From the NCBI GenBank assembly GCA_003952965.2, contig CM025854.1, positions 14,194,667 through 14,258,666 on the forward strand: a DNA stretch of 64,000 nt. Reading direction: 5' to 3'. A model generated the notes under the pieces. That model ran no database searches, had not been told where the DNA came from, and worked only from the letters and a program-made list of their open reading frames with translations. The DNA is from Morella rubra. Its lineage: Eukaryota > Streptophyta > Magnoliopsida > Fagales > Myricaceae. Shown here piece by piece: positions 35,300 through 48,039 of this stretch (its first letter is position 1; each line of letters starts with the position of its first letter). A program made the position numbers and the translations under genes.

Positions 35300-37870
35300 T
35301 TTGAGTGGAGTTGAGTATTATTCAAATTAGTTTTGGATAGTTAAAGATTTTAACCTTTAGTTGTGTTTAGTGAAAAGTGCGTTAGAAGAGAGAGATGCTA
35401 CACTTTATATTCATCTCTATGTTTCTATGACAATAAGAAGAAGTTAGTGACGGGGAGAGTAGACATATTGACATATTGGAGTAACGTTTCATCCTAGTCG
35501 CGTATAATCCCTCTATATATGGATGGCCAAAATCTATCGCAAAGGTACAACTCCAAGAACACATCGTGAGAAGACCGAAGCTTAGTGCTCAGTCAAAGAA
35601 CAAGCATCTCTCCAGAACCTTCGGAAAACACTTCCCAACCTCTAAAAGATTGGGCTTTCTCGTTTGGTAGATGCATGCTTGATTAACAATAAGGAAAAAA
35701 CTCCCACCCACTCAAGAAGTCACCGATATGGGATGTATACAAGTTCTGATTAGCGTGCCGTGGTATGGATGGTGAGAAACCCTCCTAAGAACACAACGCG
35801 TGTAAGAGATTGTGTGCAACTGATAGAGTTCCGGTGCGACCAACCACGTATCATAAGGCCTGTGAGTGAGAGAGTATTAACTTATCACGATATTCTTTGC
35901 TCCCGTAACATCTAGACCCTATTCTAGCACTAGAGGCTGGCTCAGCTATTGTATTTATTCAATATATACGTGAGTACGTGTACAGAGGTATCCCCTGTGC
36001 TAATAGGTCCCGTTAATACACAAGTCATGGTCCCTATATATAAAGAATAAACCGCGCAAATAAATAAGTTGTGACACTCACTCATTGTTAATCAGAAGGC
36101 GCTATTACATGGTAGTATGTGCGGAATCTATTTGGTCCTATTGATTTTCGTGAAGAGTTGATAAACCTAAATGGTATTTTTGCAAAGAAAACTATGTATT
36201 AACGGCTAGCAGGTCTATAGTAATAAGCATCAAACGAGGCTCAACATGCAGGTGACATAGTGTGGCTGTAGGGTGACTCTCGGCGACCTAATATACTGAG
36301 TGAGGCAAGACAGAGAATATGTTGTGGTGCTTATACCTGAGAGAACTTCGTCTCATTATACTAACTATAGATATTACTCGATTCCCTAACCAACATCAAT
36401 TTGGTACAAGGTTCCAATTTGGCGATGTTAGAGCCAGCAGTGTTTTCCGCGAGGAATACAGAGAACTCCACTCATTGTGTATTTTTTGATTTCTATCACT
36501 TTACGGTGATCGCTCACGGGGCCATGATCTGATCCTGTGGACAATGGATATATCATTTATCTAGCTTGGTCTCCTTTGTTTCTCTCATATGAGTCCCTTT
36601 ATCTATGTACGTTATGTACCACCGGGATACCTTTATTTTTATTCTTCCTTTCGGTTTCTCTCAACCAATTGTAATCATTACTGAAGCGCTTGTTTCGGTG
36701 ACACATGATGCGTGTGTAAACTTCTTCATATCCGAATTAAATATTTTGCTTTATATATATATATATTGTGAAGAGTAGTGTGAGATAGAATTTCGATGTT
36801 GAGATACTAGTTTTATGCTCTGACCCTTGAGAGCATATCAAGCTCTGTCTGTGAAGAGAGTTAATTTTTATTAGATCAGAAAGTAGATCACTTCTGGTAC
36901 CCTCAAAGGAGTGGGAGTGTTGTTCCTATTATTAATATCAGATAAATTTGGTAGACCTGAATATAGTGTTTGAGAGACTCAGTGTATGAATATATAATCA
37001 CATTTATACTTAACTCTTAAATATACATGCACCTATTATTAATGCTACAATAATAAAAATATTAATTAGATTTGTATGCTCTTAATATATTTTTGAATTG
37101 GAATAATTAATCTAAATATTTAGAAAAATTAATAAAAATTATATTACCTCAATATATATATCTCAAATAAGTATAGATAAAATCCATGACTGCCTTCCTT
37201 GATAAGTATTCTCGAGGAGCATAAGTGAATGATGGGTTGACAACAATAAAGAGGAGATCTTTAGCCAATACAGAACTTAAGATCCTAATCTGACCTCGGC
37301 CAATGATATGGAGTGTCGCGAGAGAGTCGTGATAGAGAAGTTGATATATAACTACCAATAGAAGTAATGTCAGCTAAAACTATCTCTTATTATAACTGAT
37401 GAAAAAATTTGTGAGATAAGTAATAAGAAGTAATAAAATAAATCATGTATAAATTCATAATTGATATAGACAACATATCTGCACAACAAACTCACACTGA
37501 ACCACATCAATCGGTATCTAGATGAGATCAATGTATAAATACACGAGTGATTAAGAAGATTAAGTATAGTCCATCGCGATTTAAATTGGAGTTTTAGCTA
37601 ATGTTAATATGCTATGTAGTGCTCTTGTGTTAAGTAATGGAGATGAAAATTTCATCGAAATATATTACACAACCTAGCTCTAACCTGTGTATAGTGCACA
37701 TTGCTCAAATGATTCTATTTATTAGCTTATAAGTGAAAGTGCACCTGCCTAGTGACCTCTGACAATTGTGCTTTCTCTTGTATACAGCCATGAGTTCTGA
37801 AAGATGGCGCCTTAGAGACGCTGTGATTAGATCGGTTAAAAGGGCTTCATCAAGATAATTTTAAAGTTCT
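35300..37870. other. Stretch of unusual base texture, no gene seen
   Basis: About 2.5 kb with no credible exon, no terminal repeats and no A or T run longer than about seven, whereas flanking DNA is full of runs of eight to twenty. CG dinucleotides and short odd words are scattered evenly. It reads like an old diverged repeat or an unpolished long-read consensus. A possible trace of an LTR element near 36400 is too weak to call. Confidence 0.4.
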
Positions 37871-40370
37871 TCTTTTTTTTGGGTTCAAAATATTTTGTAA
37901 ACTCCAACTTTGCCATTTGAACTCTTCCGAGAGCCTCCGCCAGTTATCAGAAACCCTTCGTCGCTAAGGAAAAGCCGAAAACTTATAATATAGTCCATGA
38001 ATCCAAGATTCGATTTGATATTCCACGTCCAAATATTACATCATACGAATGAAAGAGATGGACAAAAAGTGTGCCGCGATTTCAAACAGGTTATAAAAGG
38101 ACCCCAAACGTCCTTTTCCCCCCACTTTTTCTTTCCGGACAAATCCATTTAACCGCACTTGCGATTCAAATACATGCGCGGCAAATTCAGCATCTTCTCC
38201 TCTCATATCAACTTGTCTTGAAAAGGAAGGAGCATCACAAGTGTACGAAAGCAAGGGAAGAGTCGTTACTGTGTTGAATATTGGGAAAATTTCGTTTTGT
38301 ACTCCTGAAATATAGGAGTAATATCACTTTCAGGGTCCAAATTCAAAACTACTAAAATTTTCAAATTAATCTAATAATTCCTCAGAATCCTTAATTAACT
38401 TTCAGCTGTATAAAATATATAGAGGTATAATATCTAACAGTTAAAATCGTGTTACATGACTCATTTATTATATAGATAACATGATTTTGACTATCAAATC
38501 AAATACTTTTTTAAGGACGCATACTAATGAATTTTAATATATATAATAAAAAACCTATATCTTCTAAATTGTTTGAGATTTTATGATAAGTGGTGAATTT
38601 ACATATGTTAGAGCTAAAATCTTAAGTTTAAGACTTAATTATGCGGTTCACTTAAATATTGTACGTATAAATAAAACCATTATTGTGTCCTCCACTCTTA
38701 AGGACGGCAGTTTACTCAAAAAGAAAACATTCTTCCCTCAAATTTCTTATATGGGTTGAGGTACATTATCTTTTCTTTCTTTTCCCCTTTTATAACACAT
38801 CCAAATGGACCGATGGGACAGGTAATGGAGTTGGCCATAATGTTAACCAAGACAATGGGCCTCAAAGAAAGCCTTCAGCTTCCGGCACGGGCAAACATTG
38901 TACACTCAAAAACAAGAGGAGAAGGGTAAGGTTGGTACAAACCGAAGTTTCCTCCGACAAAAAACTCACACAGATAACAATTGTCTTATCTATGCAGGCT
39001 CAACAATGATGAAGCCCAACCTCAAAATACAAGACTCTAGTCCTACATACCGGTCCATTAGTTCTTTCAGATCCACTCTGTGGACTAAAATTTCCATTCC
39101 TGATGGGCTTTTCTTTTAAAAAGACAACCTGGTTTCTACCAAAATCCCTCTTGGACCTCCACTCCAATTGATGCCACATACCACTAGACCAGCATATATC
39201 TTGGGCTTCGAGAAAGTTAGATGAACATGTGAGGGGTCCGACCACCTGAATTATGTTCGGTTGGTAAAAAATGGTAAGGTTTTTAAGATTTTGATAGAAT
39301 CGTGAATATTTACGTAGATTGAAATTTTATAGATTTTTATATAAAAGTTGGTAAAAGTTTTAAAGATATTTAATTTTTGTTGGAATTTGTAAAAGGGTGT
39401 AAGATGATTTGATGTAATTGTTTAAAAAAAAAATATTGAGTTAGGTGAAAAAGTATGGAGATAAAATATTTGTTATAGTTTTTTTTTTAAAATAATTGGA
39501 GTTTGTGTGAAAAGTTATTGGAGATTGTGTAAAAGGTATTGGTGTTTGTGTAAGAATTTTTGAGATTTTTAGATGTTTGTTTTGTAAATTTTGTTAAATC
39601 TTATTGTATTCTAGTATGTTTTTGCAAAGAAACATGAGTTGAAGTTTTGTATTCAATTTTAATAGCAGTAAACACTTATGGATATTCCTGAAATCAAACT
39701 ATAAGAATACCTTGCTTAGCCCACTTTAGTGAATAAATTAGGTCTGTTGTCAGCTTAAGCTGGAGCAAACTACTCGTTTTTTTTTTAAATAGTGGAGTAA
39801 GCCTTGCATTTCAAAAGATAACTGATACATATATATCTTATTTAGAACTCAACCTTCACTAAGCTGTAAATGAAATCAAGCGGGACCCATAAAGAGGTCG
39901 AAAAATCTAAGTGCACCAAGGGCACTATGTGAGAGAGAGTGATGACGGATCACGATAGACGTAGCTACCAAAACCAATAAGAGCTGGCACAATGCTAATA
40001 ATCTACTACAGCAAAGCCCACCAGAAAGCCGGAAGGACTCATCAAAGAGCCGGTGCAAAATAAGTAAAAAATAACAAAGTCCTACAAAGTGCATGTTTTA
40101 ATAGCTTCTATATACACAATTCAAAGCCGAGGGAAAAGAGCACCAGCAAACACAAGCTAGCCTTCCATAATATCATAAATTGTGATCAACGCATAAATTT
40201 CATACCCATAAACTTGATGACTACTATCGATATATAATATTCTTTACACAACTTAAAGCCCTATATATGTCCCCGTTCTCATCAATATACTCTCATGTAA
40301 GAATAGTTATGAAGAAGACTATTTCCCCACGCATACAAGCACGCAAGCAACAAAGACAACAAAACACAAT
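37871..40370. other. Intergenic DNA left of the EPFL gene
   Basis: 38683-39009 (plus strand) has a 108-residue frame with no family similarity. 39250-39650 is T-rich, with GTTTGTGTGA-like short repeats. 39876-40094 (minus strand) encodes a hydrophobic stretch without context. The last 200 bases before 40371 are likely EPFL 3' UTR. Confidence 0.5.
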
Positions 40371-42153
40371 TCATGGCATGTACAATTTGTTGCCACATTT
40401 GCATCTCCAACGTTCAGGATAATACTCGGTGGTGACCGGAGTTCCGGGTGGCACAGGCACGTGGACCGGCTTGCACGGCGTGCAATTGTTGCACTTTGAT
40501 GTACATTGTGGCGGCCATGATCCGGGTCCGCCCAAAATCCTCCTTGCTAAGCTCAATGAGGTCCCTCTCCTCCTCAGAGACGACACGCTCTCTTCCTCCC
40601 TCCTCTTGGCAAAATCTTGTTTAATATGAAATAAACCCAACAATTACAGTTAGAGCTAATCATGTAGACACCGATTCCTCTAAAACAATTCTCTAAATTT
40701 GCGCCGGAGGCCTTTATGCCACATCACAAATCCGTGCAACCACCCAACTAATATGTTCCCCGCCGAAGAACATGATCACGGGAGAATACAACTCTTAAGA
40801 AAATGATATGAATTCCGTTTAAAGCGCCAGGAGGCAGGCGCAAGTTACCAAGGCATAAAGAAATGACGACTGAATTTTCTTCTTGACTAATGCTAATGCG
40901 CGCAGCTTGTGATGTGAGCTTCGCTAGCTGAACCTAATAGGACTGTTGCTTCTCTGTCCGGACAGGCTGACTGAGCCATGGTTAAAGGATTAAGGACCAC
41001 TACACCTGGTTACAACTGATCAATTATGGTGGACGATTTCAAGGATCAGCCGGCTCAGAATGCAGCGGTCCCAAGATCAGTTCTGCACCTACTCTGGACC
41101 ATTTTGCCATATCTATTTGTTCGAATAGGTCAGGAGTATGACAGAGAATTTTGTATCCCGTCTCCATGTTTTTATCATTTGGATAAAACAAACCAAAATA
41201 ATTATGAACTGTCAAATTCCAGCATACCACGAGCTTAGTCTATTTTGACACAGGACAAAAATTGATGATAATTCATTGCACCATGTTCTTGAATGAGAGA
41301 AGACTGGTTTTACTACAAGATATTACATCGAAACAACCTATCTGAAAATGTATATCCACACTAGCAGACAAGGGACAAGTACTGGTTGCACAGGAAAAAG
41401 AAAAAAGATGAGAAGTTAGCAAAAGATACGGTGAAATTTTAGTCAGTTTAGAAGATTCTCACGATGGGTGTAATTTGAATTCATAGAATATGATTGATGT
41501 ATTGAAGTTAAAAGCTAGGAATTTCATGAAAATGTTAGAATGAATATCATCGCGATATTGATTCAATGGGCAAGCCAAGAACTTCAGACCAAGAAGCCGC
41601 TGATCGCCATTAAGAAGATTGTTCTTACTGCTGCTGTGTATGTACTATGGAAAGAAATAAACAACAGAAGACACCAGGGCAGGAAAGAAAGGTTGGTGTT
41701 TGTTTACATGGAAATCATCCAGTGTGTTAGTGCTAAAATTAATTCCATGAAGTGGAAGCTATCCCCATTTGAGAAAGTATCTGTCTCCAAAGCTTGGGAT
41801 GTTGGATAGATACAAGTAGTCTTGTTGTTATGTTAAGCAGATTCTTGTGATTCTTGTGAGTGGCTCTATTTTGTGTTGTGGGAGGAGTGTGGCTCCCAAG
41901 CTCCTGAATTCTCATGTGTTTTCCATCATTGTACAATGACTAAATCTTTTTATTATCCAATACTTAAAAAAAAAAAGTATCACCGCGAAATACGGAATGA
42001 GTTGAAGCGAAGTGATTTTTGCTTACCTCGACAAGTAGGTAAGGAGCTGATGTTGCTGAACTGTGAGCAAAATGATAAGACGAAGATCGACAGAGAGACA
42101 ATGATATGGAGTTTGTTTATGGACCTTGGTCTTCCTCTTCTCTTCCACTCCAT
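40371..42153 (-). CDS. EPFL6: EPFL6/CHALLAH-like secreted cysteine-rich peptide precursor
   Basis: Two exons, 42027-42153 and 40371-40615, with a strong donor (GAG/GTAAGC) and an in-frame join (TCR-DFAKRR) give a 123-residue precursor. Exon 1 encodes a basic N-terminus and a hydrophobic signal segment (LHIIVSLSIFVLSFC). Exon 2 encodes ARRILGGPGSWPPQC, TSKCNNCTPCKPVHVPVPPG and the C-terminal EYYPERWRCKCGNKLYMP, with six cysteines, the signature of the EPFL4/5/6 (CHALLAH) clade. These peptides are secreted ligands of ERECTA-family receptor kinases; they act in stem growth and, where TMM is absent, in restraining stomatal development. An in-frame ATG at 42201 is an alternative start. The 1.4-kb intron contains a LINE tail on the opposite strand. 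Exon 2 is certain. Exon 1 rests on splice sites, phase and the signal segment. Confidence 0.85.
41561..41976 (+). mobile_element. 5'-truncated LINE tail in the EPFL6 intron
   Basis: The plus strand encodes KIVLTAAVYVLWKEINNRRHQG and VSAKINSMKWKLSPFEK, the C-terminal zf-RVT-type end of a plant L1 polyprotein. A short 3' UTR and an A-run at 41966-41976 follow. An imperfect 15-bp target duplication is visible: TATCATCGCGATATT at about 41548 and TATCACCGCGAAATA after the A-run. It is inserted antisense to EPFL6. Confidence 0.8.
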
Positions 42154-43200
42154 GAGCAAGAAAAGACAATCTGGGTGCACCTTGAAGAAGAAGAGGACCA
42201 CTTGCAGTGGTTCTGTATACTATTGGCTCTTTCTTTCTGGATGGTTTTGAGTCTTTGATTTACAAGCTATAAGCTAAAGTTACCTTGGACTTGTCATTCC
42301 CACGTTCCATGCAACTGTCACCCCCGAACCAATGCCTACCATCAAAGCTCTTATGTCTCAGATCACAAACGCCCCTTTTCAACTCTCTCTCTCTCTCTCT
42401 CTCGCTTAGGAAGAAAAAAGCGCACACTCTCTTGCTCTAGATCTCTGCAGATTTTGGGGATGACTAAAATAGGGTGGTTGAGATGGAGTGGGAAAATTGT
42501 GGATCGTACGACTACTTCATAGAAGTGTGCCAGGGCAAGCGTTGGGCAGAGAGAGAGAGAGAGGGGTAGGAAACAGACAGTGAATCTATGCGCATTGTCG
42601 TTTCTTAAGCTTGTCTATGTTTGGCCCTTAGATTCTCTAGCAGGCTTTCTCCTCTGTTTTGCAACTATTGCTGAACCCAGAAATCTAAAGACAACCACAG
42701 CTCTGGCACTGCAGCCATCCCTTGCACCTGACCTTTGCCTCTATCATGGCTTATTTCTCTCTTTCTTCATCATTTTTAACCGTTCATCCGACTCCCACCT
42801 TTTTCTTCCTTGTTTTGTTATCTTCTAATTAAATTTTTAGGCTTTATTACTATGATGTTATGTTTTCCTTTTATGAAAGTTATCAACTACTCCTTTTGTG
42901 ATGGGATGAAAAGTGGATGCAATTCTACTCTTATCAGATCTGATATGCTGGTATTGAAATGAATGTGGTAAATTGTATTTTCAATTCAAAATTCCTGATA
43001 TAGTTAATTTCCAGATATTTTTTTTTAGCTTTCTAAATTCCAAATATGTAATAGTTAGAACATGAGACTAATTATGATGTCTGTATATTGGTGAAATATT
43101 AACCTTAATGCTCACTTGGTAATCACACGGTTACTGAAAGACAAAACAAAAAGTATGGATTTGGTAAATTGATAAGAACATATATATTTTAAGCTTGAGA
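42154..43200. other. EPFL6 promoter side and intergenic DNA
   Basis: CT and GA microsatellites at 42382-42403 and 42548-42562 bracket a region likely to contain the EPFL6 5' UTR and promoter (minus strand). An 82-residue frame at 42580-42828 (plus strand) has no family similarity. The rest is AT-rich. Confidence 0.5.
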
Positions 43201-43224
43201 ATAGCATATATCAAGAAAATTTTT

Positions 43225-43500
43225 ATGACTAGTTCGCAGTGAGTCTCCCGGGTACCACTATTAAAGTCATTCGAGAGATAACGACGAATAGACAATCATG
43301 AAGCTTTGTCAAAGCTTCACGCCAAGCAAATTTCGCAGTAGACTGCTTGGCTAAGTGGGATACATATAAGAAGTTTTTTTATGTTATTCCTTTTCATATT
43401 TTACCAGCTGTCTTGTTGAGACAGAACTCTTGTTTTGAGCCCCCCGTTCATGTATTCCCATTATGAATGAAGTTTGGTTGCTTAGAGGAAAAAAATAATA
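43225..43500 (+). mobile_element. LINE 3' end with RNase H-like tail
   Basis: SFVKASRQANFAVDCLAKWDTYKKF, about 43300-43375 on the plus strand, matches the RNase H end of plant L1 elements (H.REANxxAxxLAK). A 3' UTR-like segment and GGAAAAAAATAATAA follow at 43481-43500. It is strongly 5'-truncated. Confidence 0.65.
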
Positions 43501-44600
43501 ATTCACGAGGTTGATCTGAGACATTGCAATTTTCTCTCCACTTCTTTTTCTGGTCACAAGTTGCCCTAGCTTGTTCTTAACTGATCCTATCCCAACTCAT
43601 GCTTACGTGTGTTAGGGTGTCAAGATTGTTGAAAGCAATATCAACTTATTATATTTAACAAATGATTGGCCTACAGTCATTGGACATCATGTTCTAATGA
43701 ATCTGAAGGCTTTTTGGAACCCCAAATGAATGGAATTACTTTTCAGCTGTCTTCAAACATGACCTTCAATGGTTTTCTTTTCCCCTTTTGTTTACTGAGA
43801 AAGGAAAAGTATACAATACTGCCTTGAATCTGCACCATTGTACTTTGCGTTGAGGGCATCGTGTTCATCTATAGAGTCATAGACCAATGCATGTGAAGTT
43901 CCTAATAGAGGCTCTGCACTACACGTGTTAACATCAGATCAAAGTACTTTGAAGTGTCACAACCTTCTAATCGTTAATCCCATCTCCGACCATAGTGGAC
44001 CAGAGGGAACAGAACATTTAAGGGACTGATCATTCAATCCAATGGCTGTCTTTCCTGAGTTTCCTCGTTATCACGAACTCTTTATATTCCGATGGCAAAA
44101 AGTAGTGGACAAAATGTTCAAACACAAACGTGGAAGAGCAGCGAATGCTGCCCAATGTTAAAGGCAAGGTGATCTTTTCACGTGATTTATACTGTTTTTC
44201 ACTCGCCTAAACTTTCTGTTAACAGTAAGGTTCTGAAATGCAGACAAAATGCTGGGTCCAGCCCTTATTAAATTCTTTATTATACTTTTGTCTGCACACA
44301 GTCCATTCCCCCGCTAAACTTCAAAGAATAAGCCAAATGTTGGCCACTCTAGTTTCTTGTTACTTTTTTGAATGTACTTTTCATAATTTCGATCGTTTGG
44401 AGAGCCTCGTAATATGTTCAATCGAAACTTAATTCGGTCAATCAGAAAAGATAATTTTACTTTCCTGAAAGTGGTTTACTTTTTGAAGTTAGTGAATTTT
44501 CTTTCCTGACCTGCCTCTCTCAGTCAGGTGGCAAAAAATCAATCGAGCTGACCTCCTGACGTGAAACTGACTCAGTTCAACCCAAACCGGTCTGGTTACA
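43501..44600. other. Intergenic DNA, no feature seen
   Basis: No open frame with family similarity, no inverted or tandem repeats of note. Ordinary AT-rich spacer. Confidence 0.5.
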
Positions 44601-44607
44601 TCGTGGT

Positions 44608-45035
44608 CGGGGTCGGGTTTTGAAACATGAACTCGAGAAAAATCAAGTTTGTGTTTGAGTCTCTAACCCGAAACCAAATCATTCAAAAAAATCCGACCCG
44701 ATGGTTTTAGTTTTTTTCAGGGTTAGGATTAGGTTTTGAAACATGTACATGCAAAAAATCAAGTTCGTCTTCGAGACTCTAATCCGAAACTAAAGTATTC
44801 AAGGAATCCGATCCTGACGATTTTAGCTTTTTTTTTTTGTTGGGGTTGGGTTTTGAAACATGAACCTAAGAAAAATCAAGTTCGTGTTCACTTCTCTAAC
44901 TTGAAATCCAAGTATTCAAAGAAACTTGACCCCCTTTTTTCAAGGTTGAGGTCGGGTTTTGAAATAAGTACCCAAAAAAATCGGATTATGTTCGGATTTC
45001 TAAACCGAAACCAAAACATTCAAAGGAACCGACCC
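44608..45035. repeat. Four-copy tandem repeat, period about 106-117 bp
   Basis: The word TTTTGAAA recurs at 44618, 44734, 44851 and 44957. Each unit starts with a GGGTYGGGTTTTGAAA-like segment, then AAAATCAAGTTCGTG, a CTAACCCGAAACC-like segment and AGTATTCAAAGGAA, and ends with a GACCC-like segment. The copies are clearly diverged. A 111-residue open frame across the copies is a by-product of the repeat. Confidence 0.85.
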
Positions 45036-47145
45036 TTTTCTTACTCTCGCAAAAATTTTATTTTAAATTGATGTTAAAAATTAAGTTTATGAATTATATA
45101 AAATTACAAAAAATATGACATGAGTCAAAAACAATGAAAAATACTTTCAAAAAATATATTTGATGTAATAAATAAATATCGAAAATTAGAATACCATACT
45201 GAAACATAATACATTAATAACTGCTTCACAAAAAAAAAATTGCTTTACAGTGAAAACAAACGGACCCTTAATTGCAGTCCACTTCCCTGTACGAGCAAGG
45301 GATCAGTTATTGCAAGCTGCGAGTCTCCTGGAAATTTATTAGGAATAACGCATATGGGTAACCTGGATATGATACTGTAGAAGCATGTGATGAAGTTTTT
45401 CTCTTTTCTTAATACTTGTCGGCAACCCATCCCTCCTACAAGGTAAAGTTTCCACCTGCTCCTCCAGTCCAGCATCACAAGTTAGTAGCAATACTTTAGG
45501 TAAGGATTGCTTAATATTACATGAGAGGAGGTGGTGCAACTCAAAACAGAAAAGGAAGGACAATCGTATTTGCTAATGGTAAGTGGGTTGGGGTTTCTCT
45601 CTCTGTCTCTCATGGAAGCTAGTGTAATGGGGGGGCCTGGGGAGCTGGTATGAGATTGCAACACGTAGCTTTTGCTAACAAGCACGTCCAATTTATTTGG
45701 TGACATTTGAAGTCTAAACAATACAGTAGGATTGGACTTCTTGGAATATGAGATTCTTGTGCTAAGAGCTAAATGAAGTCAGGATAACTGAAGAACACCC
45801 CACGTTTTATTCTATTGCCCTTTGCATTCCAAGCAGTAAACAGCTTGTTGCAAGCGTGGGCATTTGCGATGCAGACGTGGAGAAAAGGAAAAGTCTCCGA
45901 AGTTCCAGCTTGTTCCTATGCTTTTGTTCTCGTCTTGAGGCATCTGATGCCTTCTCTTTCTCTTCCCTCTTTACTACTAGGGTGTCCTCGTCTCCTTCAG
46001 GACACTCCACGTATGTTTGGAACATCAAAATTGACCTCTGCTCCACCAAAGCTCAGTGTTTGACAGTAGTATGGGAAATGTGAGGGTGACATGTGCGGGT
46101 GCCTGCCAGAACTCTTCTCAATTATTCAACTTTGCATAAAGCTGACGGTCTATTTTTCTGATTCTGACAGATGGGACCAGTTTGAAAATTTTATGCACTG
46201 TATTACAGTAATAATAGGAATTCAACCCCGTTCGAGTAGGTCAAGTGACTATCACTCGAGAATGTGGATTAAGCGCACATTTAGTAGTTTAAATTAATGT
46301 TTATGCAAAAATTTATTATCTAAATTTTCTAAGATTTATTATGTCGTTAAATTTAATTCATGTAGATACTGAATTAAGTCCATATGAACTCAGTATACAT
46401 AAATAATATCCAAATTTATCTAGTTAGCACCAAAAAAACACAACGGGAATTGGAAATGAACAGTACATGACTGTAAGATAGAGTAAAGAATAATGTAATT
46501 CCAAAGCAGAGTGTTTCAGTGCCTCATAAGGCCTGTGAACTTCAACATTTACACAACCGGCGAGTAAACAAGATACAAGGAAGTTGGGCACTGGGGATAG
46601 GGAGCACGGACATGTTAGTAGCAAAGTTTACAGAAGATGTTACTTCTGTAGCTTTGTGCAGTAGAATCTTACCAGCAAACAGTTGGGGAGCATACACATT
46701 CGTGCGAATGCCTGAAGAAAGGTCCCCCACCCTCACCCCACCCCCATCCCGCCCCAATCTTCTTTCCTTTTCAATCCGATATCGTTTTCATCAGCTAGTC
46801 TTTGGGGCATGTCCATAACTCTTTCTGCCCAATTCAAGAGCTGGCATGTCCATGACTCTTTCTGCCCAATTCAAGAGCTCTTGAATATAGGGACTACGGT
46901 TGCGGTCATAAATCATATTGGTGGAACTTATTTAGCCTGTATTTTTCTGGTAAAACAAGGAATTTATAAGCTTTAATTAACACGGGGGATTAACAGCCTT
47001 AAACCGTACGTGTAATTTGCATATAGTACTAATCTAAGGCCTTTAAGCCTAAGTAATTTTGTAATGTCATCAAAAGGGCTAATTTTGAACTTGAAAGTTG
47101 AAAGGAAGGTCCATTTAAGTAAGTCCCCCGTCAAGCCATGTAATT
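45036..47145. other. Intergenic DNA with unexplained overlapping frames
   Basis: 45240-46090 is less AT-rich and has short overlapping frames on both strands (45245-45721 minus; 45807-46083 both strands) with no family similarity; it could be a non-coding transcript or a decayed gene. 46806-46879 is a two-copy tandem repeat with a 37-bp unit (GGCATGTCCATRACTCTTTC). Confidence 0.5.
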
Positions 47146-47146
47146 T

Positions 47147-47480
47147 TTTTTTTTTTTGAGCGGTACATCATTCATTACGGAATAAAAGGATCCATCTCAA
47201 GGAGGCAAAAAACAAGCACTCTATTTCATTAACTCTAAAAGAAGAAAATGGAAAGGAATCATCCTAAAAAACTGTATCAACTGCCCATTTAGCTAAAAAA
47301 ATCCGGATTGAAATTAGTTTGGCGTGAAATTTTTAAAAAGCTCAAAGATTAAAGAGACATCGTCATTTTACGAATGACTTCAATAATGGTGTCAGATAAA
47401 TCTTGCACCGAAATAGATGAGTCATAAATCTCAAAAATTAGAGATAAGAGAGTCGCTTTCGAACACCGCGTACATTATCC
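47147..47480 (-). mobile_element. LINE 3' tail, minus orientation
   Basis: The T-run at about 47147-47158 is the tail. On the minus strand, ISVQDLSDTIIEVI and FLAKWAVDTVF resemble the RNase H end seen at 43225-43500 (CLAKWDTY), followed by a 3' UTR with a NECIVRSKKKK-like end. It is 5'-truncated and decayed. Confidence 0.6.
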
Positions 47481-48039
47481 CCTGTCAAGCCATGTATAGA
47501 TGCATTATTTCGCCTCTTCTTAGCCGTGGTTATTGGTCTAATTGGGAGGCACTTGTTTTCACAAACAAAAGGATAAATGGTAAAATCATAATCAATTTGT
47601 TCCTCTCCTTAGTGTTATTTTCCTTGAAACATCTCTGCTTAATCACAGGAGAACTCAAATCTTCCATTAAAATTGAAGAAAAGCGAAAAGGATTCTAGTG
47701 TTTTTGCTGAAGTACTTTGGCGATTGTCATATAGCTTTGTTCAATCTCTGCAGCGTCGAATGCTAGTAAACTGCAGGCAATGATCCAGCCAGTAATCATC
47801 ATGCTGTGAGGCTCAAAGTAATTAAGATGTCGTGGATTTAGTTAACGATTTTATCCCTTTTGTAATGTGGCAAGCATAGTTATCATTTTTAACTATAATG
47901 GATTAATGGGTAAGTAGACTGACAAGTGCGTCTCGCATATTGTTGAAAATTCATACAAAATAAGCACTGGAAAAAAATAAGTGCGTACCGCAGACCGCAA
48001 ATAGCAGAATTATCGGTGATCTTTGGTAAGAAAATTTTT

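Noticed and set aside
36380-36480. Possible LTR primer-binding region (TTGGTACAAGGTTCC-like)
   Set aside because: Match to the copia primer site is poor and no LTR pair or coding part is nearby.
38683-39009. 108-residue plus-strand frame
   Set aside because: Mixed low-similarity sequence with no conserved motif and no neighbouring exons.
42580-42828. 82-residue plus-strand frame near EPFL6
   Set aside because: No family similarity; it lies in the likely EPFL6 promoter on the opposite strand.
44736-45071. 111-residue plus-strand frame
   Set aside because: It is a direct translation of the about 116-bp tandem repeat; the peptide repeats with the DNA.
45807-46083. Overlapping frames on both strands (75-82 residues)
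   Set aside because: Three mutually exclusive frames over the same bases with no recognised domain; not enough for a gene call.
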